Source: Bog-564 sp035509915 (lineage in GTDB: Bacteria > Actinomycetota > Acidimicrobiia > Acidimicrobiales > UBA8190). Taken from it: a stretch of 64,000 nt of DNA. This document shows, one piece after another, positions 59,900 to 64,000 of the stretch. Each line of letters opens with the position of its first letter. The stretch's first letter is position 1. The notes beneath the pieces are model-generated. The model did no database searches. It was not told the DNA's origin and saw only the letters and a program-made list of their open reading frames with translations. Made by a program: the position numbers and the translations under genes. The DNA lies in the NCBI GenBank assembly GCA_035509915.1, contig DATKIB010000075.1:1-64000 (forward strand), written 5' to 3'.

Positions 59900-59933
59900 C
59901 TGGCGATTCCGTCAGCTCTACGGAACTCGCGCC

Positions 59934-60461
59934 TCATAGATCGCCCCCGCCGCCGAAGCCGGCGGCGTCCTCCAGTGGTAGTACGCGCCCGGCCATCACC
60001 AGCAAGACATCGTCGGCGACGGAGGCGACCGCTCGATTGAGCGCACCGAGGACGTCGCGAAAGCGACGCCCCGAGACACTCGTCGGGTGCACCCCCATCC
60101 CGACCTCCTCGCTCACCACCACCGTGTCGCCGCGGCGCGCCGCCAGCGCCGCGCAGAGCGTTCCCGTGTCCACCTCCATGCGAGGGCTCGATGCGACCCA
60201 TCCGCCGAGGGCGTCGACCAGCACTGGTCCCTCGAGCTCGAGCAGGAGCCGTGGCAGCTCGGCGCCGGCCTCCTCCGTGCGCCACGAGGCGGGGCGCCTG
60301 TCGCGGTGCTCCGCTATACGCGCTGCCATCTCGGGGTCCTCGCCCGCGTCGATGGTCGCGACGTAAGTGACGGCTGCGCCCATCCGAGCCGCCAGGCGCT
60401 CGGCCACCTCCGATTTCCCCGAGCGCGCTCCCCCTAGCACGAGGGTGATCAAGGCACCCAC
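59934..60461 (-). CDS. cobU: Adenosylcobinamide kinase / guanylyltransferase
   Basis: 175 residues. P-loop LVLGGARSGKSEVAER, then IAEHRDRRPASWRTEEA containing the His that is guanylylated, LVDALGGWVASS and VVVSEEVGMGVHPTSVSGRR. Both kinase and transfer steps (adenosylcobinamide to its GDP form) should be intact. The family length is normal. The protein ends with a Gly-rich segment. It is 15 bases after cobO and 34 bases before cobS. Confidence 0.95.
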   Translation of the reverse strand: MGALITLVLGGARSGKSEVAERLAARMGAAVTYVATIDAGEDPEMAARIAEHRDRRPASWRTEEAGAELPRLLLELEGPVLVDALGGWVASSPRMEVDTGTLCAALAARRGDTVVVSEEVGMGVHPTSVSGRRFRDVLGALNRAVASVADDVLLVMAGRVLPLEDAAGFGGGGDL

Positions 60462-60476
60462 CTGAGGCCAGGCATC

Positions 60477-61136
60477 TCAGTACTCGATTCCCTTCACGGC
60501 GCGCACGCCCCGGTCATAGACGTGCTTGATCTTGCGCATCTCAGTGGCGGTGTCCGCGATGTCGATCAGCTCGGGAGCGGCGTCACGGCCGGTGACGATC
60601 ACGTTCGTGTGGGGAGAGCGTTCCCGTATACCGGCCACCACCTCCTCGATGTCCACCCACCCGTAGCTCACCGCATAGGTGATCTCGTCGAGTATGAGCA
60701 TGTCGTAGTCGCCGGACGCGAGCTTGGCCCGGGCCACCTCCCACGCGTGGCGGCCCTTGGCCTCGGTCTCGTCGAGATCGGTCGACTCCCACGTGAACCC
60801 GTCCCCCATGGTCTGCCATTCGATCCCGAGATGATCGGCGAGCTTTCTCTCACCGACCTTCCACTTACCGCCCTTCACGAATTGCACAACCCCTACGCGC
60901 CAACCTCGCGCCCACGCCCGCCCCATGACCCCGAAGGCCGCCGACGACTTGCCTTTTCCGTGGCCCGTGTTGAGGACCACGACCGAGTCCACTCTTGTCG
61001 TGGGGCGTCGCGGCTCCTCGTGCACGGGGTAGCTCGCGCGTCCCGGCGACTCTGCACCACCCGACTCCGACTCCGCACCAGCTTCTGACTCGGCGCCAGG
61101 CTGAGACTCGGCGCCAGCCTGGGTCTTCTCGGTCAT
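60477..61136 (-). CDS. cobO: Cob(I)yrinic acid a,c-diamide adenosyltransferase
   Basis: 219 residues from ATG 61136, supported by AGGAGAAA upstream (an alternative GTG at 61163 would overlap the btuD stop as GTGA). An extra acidic N-terminal tail of about 45 residues with GAESQPGAES-type repeats precedes the BtuR/CobO core: VVVLNTGHGKGKSSAAFGVM (P-loop), VVQFVKGGKWKVGE, YDMLILDEITYAVSYGWVD and VIVTGRDAAPELIDIAD. It transfers adenosyl from ATP to the cobalt of the corrinoid. The tail is encoded by short GAES repeats and is unlikely to be catalytic. Confidence 0.93.
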   Translation of the reverse strand: MTEKTQAGAESQPGAESEAGAESESGGAESPGRASYPVHEEPRRPTTRVDSVVVLNTGHGKGKSSAAFGVMGRAWARGWRVGVVQFVKGGKWKVGERKLADHLGIEWQTMGDGFTWESTDLDETEAKGRHAWEVARAKLASGDYDMLILDEITYAVSYGWVDIEEVVAGIRERSPHTNVIVTGRDAAPELIDIADTATEMRKIKHVYDRGVRAVKGIEY

Positions 61137-61159
61137 ATCTTTTCTCCTGCGCATCGTGG

Positions 61160-61939
61160 TCACCTCGTCCTCTGCGGTACCACCACGAGCTCGCCGCTCG
61201 AGGTTCGCAGCACCCGCACCTTCGTGCCGAAGTGCACGCCCAGCGAAGCCTCCTTCAACACCTCTGCCGGGGAGCCGGCCGCGGCGACCTTCCCCGCGGC
61301 GAGCAGCACGAGGCGGTCCGCGAACTGACCTGCGAGGGTCAGGTCGTGGAGCGCGCTCACGACGGTCAACCCATGCTCCCGGCGCAGCTCATCCACCAGT
61401 TCGAGGGCCTCTACGCGGCGCCCGAGGTCCAGCTCGCTCGTGGGTTCGTCGAGCAGGAGCACAGGAGCCTCCTGGGCAAGGGCGCGCGCGAGCACCAGGC
61501 GCTGGAGCTCGCCGCCGGACAGGGTCCCGAGGCGCCTGCTCGCGAACCGCGAGAGGTCCAGGCGCTCGAGCAACGAGGAGCAGACCCTGCGGTCGTGGCT
61601 GCTCTCGAAGCTGAAGTAGCCGATGTGCGGAGTGCGCCCGAGCAGCACGTAGTCGGACACGGCCATGTCGGAGGGCAACGTGGGCCGTTGCGGCACGTAT
61701 GCGACCAGTCGTGCCAGCTGTCGTCTCGAGACTTGCGCACTGTCGGCGTCGCCTATGGCCACCTTTCCTTCGTGGGGCACGAGGCGGGCGATCGACCGAA
61801 GGAGCGTGGTCTTGCCCGCACCGTTGGGACCCACGAGGCCGACCCACTCCCCGTGCCCCACGCTCTCGGTGAGCTCCGACACTGCGGTCGAGGTCCCGTA
61901 ACGGACCGTGACCCGCTCGAGCGACAAGCTCCCGGTCAC
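61160..61939 (-). CDS. btuD: Cobalamin/iron-siderophore ABC transporter ATP-binding protein (BtuD-like)
   Basis: 259 residues. Walker A GLVGPNGAGKTTLLRS, Q-loop YVPQRPTLPSDMAV, signature TLSGGELQRLVLARALAQ, Walker B VLLLDEPTSELDL and switch His VVSALHDLTLAGQF. All are intact. The ATPase powers corrinoid import with the BtuC-like permease, whose stop overlaps its start (ATGA, 61936-61939). Assignment to cobalamin rather than iron-siderophore rests on the surrounding cob genes. Confidence 0.88.
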   Translation of the reverse strand: MTGSLSLERVTVRYGTSTAVSELTESVGHGEWVGLVGPNGAGKTTLLRSIARLVPHEGKVAIGDADSAQVSRRQLARLVAYVPQRPTLPSDMAVSDYVLLGRTPHIGYFSFESSHDRRVCSSLLERLDLSRFASRRLGTLSGGELQRLVLARALAQEAPVLLLDEPTSELDLGRRVEALELVDELRREHGLTVVSALHDLTLAGQFADRLVLLAAGKVAAAGSPAEVLKEASLGVHFGTKVRVLRTSSGELVVVPQRTR

Positions 61940-63054
61940 AGCACCCGGCTCTGGGCTCGCCTGCTACGGAGCACGAACAGGAAGAACGGGGCACCCACGA
62001 ATGCCGTCACCACGCCGATCGGGATCTCGGCAGGTGCCTGGAGGGTGCGTGCCGCCAGGTCGGCCAGGATCAGGAACGCTCCGCCGCCGATCATCGACAC
62101 GGGCATGACCACCCGGTAGCTGGCGTTGGTCGACAGCCGCACCGTGTGCGGCACGATGATCCCGACGAAGCCGATCAGGCCGCTCACCGACACGGCTGCC
62201 GCCGTGCCCAGGGTCGCGGCTGCGACGACGACGATTCGCACCCGCGCCGAGCTGACACCCATCGCGTCGGCTTCTTCCTCGCCTACGCGCAGCACGTCCA
62301 GCAACCGACGATGCGCGACCAGCACGACGGCGCTCACCGTCACGTAGGGGAGGATGGTGAGCACTTCCGACCACGACGCCGTGTTGAAGCTCCCGAGGAT
62401 CCAGGCGTAGACGCCTTGGAGGTCCGGCTGGTGATGTTGCTGGAGGTAGGTCTGGATGGCGGTGAGCATGGCTGCGACCGCTACCCCCGCGAGCACGATC
62501 GACGCTGAGGCACCCTTTCGGCCCACGGTCGCCCCCACGACGTAGGTGAGGACGACCGCGCCCACGGCGCCGCCGAATGCCGCCACCGGCAGGAGGGAGG
62601 AGAGATGGGTCCCGGCGACGATGACGGCAGTGGCGCCGAGCCCCGCTCCCGCTGCGACCCCCAGCAGGTACGGGTCCGCGAGCGGGTTGCGGAACACGCC
62701 CTGGTAGGCGGCGCCCCCACCGGCGAGCATCGCTCCCACCAGGCCCGCGAGGACGACCCTGGGCAGGCGGATCTGCCACACGATGTCCGACTGGACCGTC
62801 GACACGTGAGCGTGCGCGCGAAGCAGAGGCAGGTGGGCCTCGAGCGCCCCGAGCACCGTCGAGAGGGAAAGGTTCGCGGGCCCCACCGAAACCCCGACGA
62901 GCAGCGCGCCTGCCAGGACGACGAGCGCCACGAGCACCGGCTTCACGACCGAGGGCCCGCGTGCCGGCAGCATCGCCGGAGCAGGCGCAGCGCTGGCCCG
63001 CTCCACGGTTGCGTCGGGCTCGTGGAGCGTCACGCTCGCCTTCGGAGAGCTCAT
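61936..63054 (-). CDS. btuC: FecCD/BtuC-type ABC transporter permease
   Basis: 372 residues with about ten transmembrane helices after a 40-residue basic/Ala-rich N-terminus. Marks of the family are WQIRLPRVVLAGLVGAMLAG, AAYQGVFRNPLADPYLLGV and LIGFVGIIVPHTVRLSTNAS. It forms the membrane channel of a corrinoid importer with the ATPase encoded next and the binding protein encoded upstream. It is 70 bases after the btuF-like stop, and no riboswitch is seen in that gap. Confidence 0.9.
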   Translation of the reverse strand: MSSPKASVTLHEPDATVERASAAPAPAMLPARGPSVVKPVLVALVVLAGALLVGVSVGPANLSLSTVLGALEAHLPLLRAHAHVSTVQSDIVWQIRLPRVVLAGLVGAMLAGGGAAYQGVFRNPLADPYLLGVAAGAGLGATAVIVAGTHLSSLLPVAAFGGAVGAVVLTYVVGATVGRKGASASIVLAGVAVAAMLTAIQTYLQQHHQPDLQGVYAWILGSFNTASWSEVLTILPYVTVSAVVLVAHRRLLDVLRVGEEEADAMGVSSARVRIVVVAAATLGTAAAVSVSGLIGFVGIIVPHTVRLSTNASYRVVMPVSMIGGGAFLILADLAARTLQAPAEIPIGVVTAFVGAPFFLFVLRSRRAQSRVL

Positions 63055-63124
63055 GGCGCGCGCTTCGAAGAGGGCGCCGACGGGTGCGCCGCCTCACACT
63101 GCGGTTCGCACTCCGTCTGCTCGG

Positions 63125-64000
63125 TCACGATGCGGCCGGGTGCTTGTCGAGCGCGCTCGCCACGGTCTGGAGCAGGTCGACGACGCGAGGGCCCCAACGC
63201 GAGGCGATGTCGTCGTCGAGCCCTATCACGTTGCCGTCGCGCACGGCACGCAGGGTCGACCATCCGGGGCGCGTGGCGACAGTGGAGGGGCTCTGCGCGC
63301 AGCAGATCGTGTCCGCCAAGAACATGTACTCGGGGTCGGCCTTGATGATGAACTCCGCCGAGAGCTGCGGGTAACCGCCGCTGCTCGCGGCACCCTTGGC
63401 CGCGTCGGCGATGTTCTTCAGGCCGAGGAGCCCGAGCACCTGGCCGATGAAGGTGGAGGACGTCACCGAGTAATAGGTCTGGTCCAGCTCGTAGTAGTAG
63501 GTCGCCGGGGAGGCGGGCTTGGGCGTATCACGGACGATGGATGCGATCCGGCTCTTTATGCCGGTGACCTCCGTCACCGCTTGGGCCGAGTGACCTGTGG
63601 CGTCGCCGAGCTGCTCGAATTGCGCGTACGCGCCGACGAGGCCGGACGGGGCCGGCTGGTAGAGGACCGGTATGCCGAGGGCGGACAGCTGGTGGTTGAG
63701 GGAGCTCGAGTCCCCGGGGCCTATGACCACCAGGTCGGGGTGGTAGGAGGCGATGGCCTCCACGTTCGGGTTCTCGGCGTCGAGGTTCGTGCGGGGCGCC
63801 TGCGGCGGGTAATCGGAGTACTGGTCGACTGCCCTCACCTGGCTGCCGGCGCCGATGGCGTAGAGGATCTCGGTGGCGGTGGACGTGAGCGACACGATCG
63901 AGGTCGGGCGCGCCGGCACCCTGACCGCACCGTTGGCGGCTTCTATCGTGACGGGGAAGCGCGAGGAACCGTTCGTGCCGGCCGCTGCTGCGCCAGTGCC
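63125..64000 (-). CDS. btuF: Corrinoid-binding lipoprotein/SBP (BtuF-like), 5' end outside the window
   Basis: At least 292 residues; the frame runs to the window edge without a start, so the signal peptide is missing. FPVTIEAANGAVRVPARPTS leads into IVSLTSTATEILYAIGAGSQ, the standard opening of vitamin B12/iron-type class III binding proteins, followed by PDLVVIGPGDSSSLNHQLSA, TYYYELDQTYYSVTSSTFI and RVVDLLQTVASALDKH. Two lobes joined by one long helix are expected. It captures corrinoid outside the membrane for BtuCD. A Cys pair (ICCAQ) is unusual. The leader, and any B12 riboswitch, would lie beyond 64000. Confidence 0.88.
   Translation of the reverse strand, partial: GTGAAAAGTNGSSRFPVTIEAANGAVRVPARPTSIVSLTSTATEILYAIGAGSQVRAVDQYSDYPPQAPRTNLDAENPNVEAIASYHPDLVVIGPGDSSSLNHQLSALGIPVLYQPAPSGLVGAYAQFEQLGDATGHSAQAVTEVTGIKSRIASIVRDTPKPASPATYYYELDQTYYSVTSSTFIGQVLGLLGLKNIADAAKGAASSGGYPQLSAEFIIKADPEYMFLADTICCAQSPSTVATRPGWSTLRAVRDGNVIGLDDDIASRWGPRVVDLLQTVASALDKHPAAS

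Noticed and set aside
63055..63124. Possible cobalamin riboswitch between btuF and btuC
   Set aside because: Only 70 bases and no B12-box sequence recognisable; an upstream leader would be outside the window.
1..64000. CRISPR arrays, insertion sequences, prophage or toxin-antitoxin pairs
   Set aside because: No repeat-spacer pattern, transposase, integrase or phage structural gene is visible; the tandem repeats are short and coding or gene-end.

Overview
The window is very GC-rich (roughly 68-70 %), gene-dense DNA that reads as the chromosome of an Actinomycetota bacterium. The pointers are paired GAF-ANTAR proteins, a SigB/SigF-type sigma factor, a class E-like sortase, MurT/GatD peptidoglycan amidation, a bifunctional HAD-IB/PlsC protein and a two-hairpin RNA with C7 loops that matches the actinobacterial 6C RNA. 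A deep-branching class such as Acidimicrobiia is possible but cannot be proven from the sequence. I see no prophage, insertion sequence, CRISPR array or rRNA. One tRNA (Val-GAC) is present.

Layout. 1-2.1 kb: signalling genes on the minus strand (two GAF-ANTAR proteins, the first cut by the window edge, and a lone receiver domain) plus a DinB-like protein, divergent from a VOC protein. 2.6-7.9 kb: a copper/cytochrome-oxidase maturation locus, with a polytopic membrane-Sco fusion, a lipoprotein, a zinc-finger anti-sigma and CtaG on the minus strand, divergent from an ECF sigma factor. 7.9-11.6 kb: a ribbon-helix-helix/EAL fusion with a damaged catalytic site, a GNAT/FeeM-like protein, a metallo-beta-lactamase-fold protein and an alpha/beta hydrolase. 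11.7-24.3 kb: an HtrA-like protease, alanine dehydrogenase divergent from a class III aminotransferase, TauE, a disulfide oxidoreductase family flavoprotein, dienelactone hydrolase, a ROK kinase, and envelope proteins. 24.5-30.2 kb: cell-surface genes (a YkuD-fold protein lacking its catalytic Cys, a YfhO-like membrane protein, a sortase) and a PhyH dioxygenase. 30.3-36.7 kb: a secreted protein, a repeat-rich GCRC-motif protein, tRNA-Val and two divergent ABC exporters. 36.7-38.6 kb: a coiled-coil DNA-binding protein and the SigB/F-type sigma gene with an unusual repeat-bearing upstream region. 38.6-50.5 kb: membrane and secreted proteins including MscS, YihY, a Tat-exported GH116 glycosidase and a DUF4214 protein behind a DosR-like palindrome, then a LysR regulator. 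50.5-54.5 kb: 6C RNA, HAD-IB/PlsC and a fused MurT-GatD. 54.5-64 kb: a nearly gap-free minus-strand cobalamin operon (btuF-btuC-btuD-cobO-cobU-cobS-cbiB-cobC-cobT-cobQ).

How genes work together. The cobalamin operon pairs corrinoid uptake with adenosylation, amidation, aminopropanol attachment and nucleotide-loop assembly. No corrin-ring synthesis gene lies in the window, so the segment fits salvage or the late steps. The Sco/CtaG operon with its anti-sigma and divergent ECF sigma looks like a self-contained regulon for copper delivery to cytochrome oxidase. Short perfect tandem duplications (17, 24 and 29 bp) recur at gene ends and promoters. Many neighbours overlap by ATGA/GTGA, implying translational coupling.
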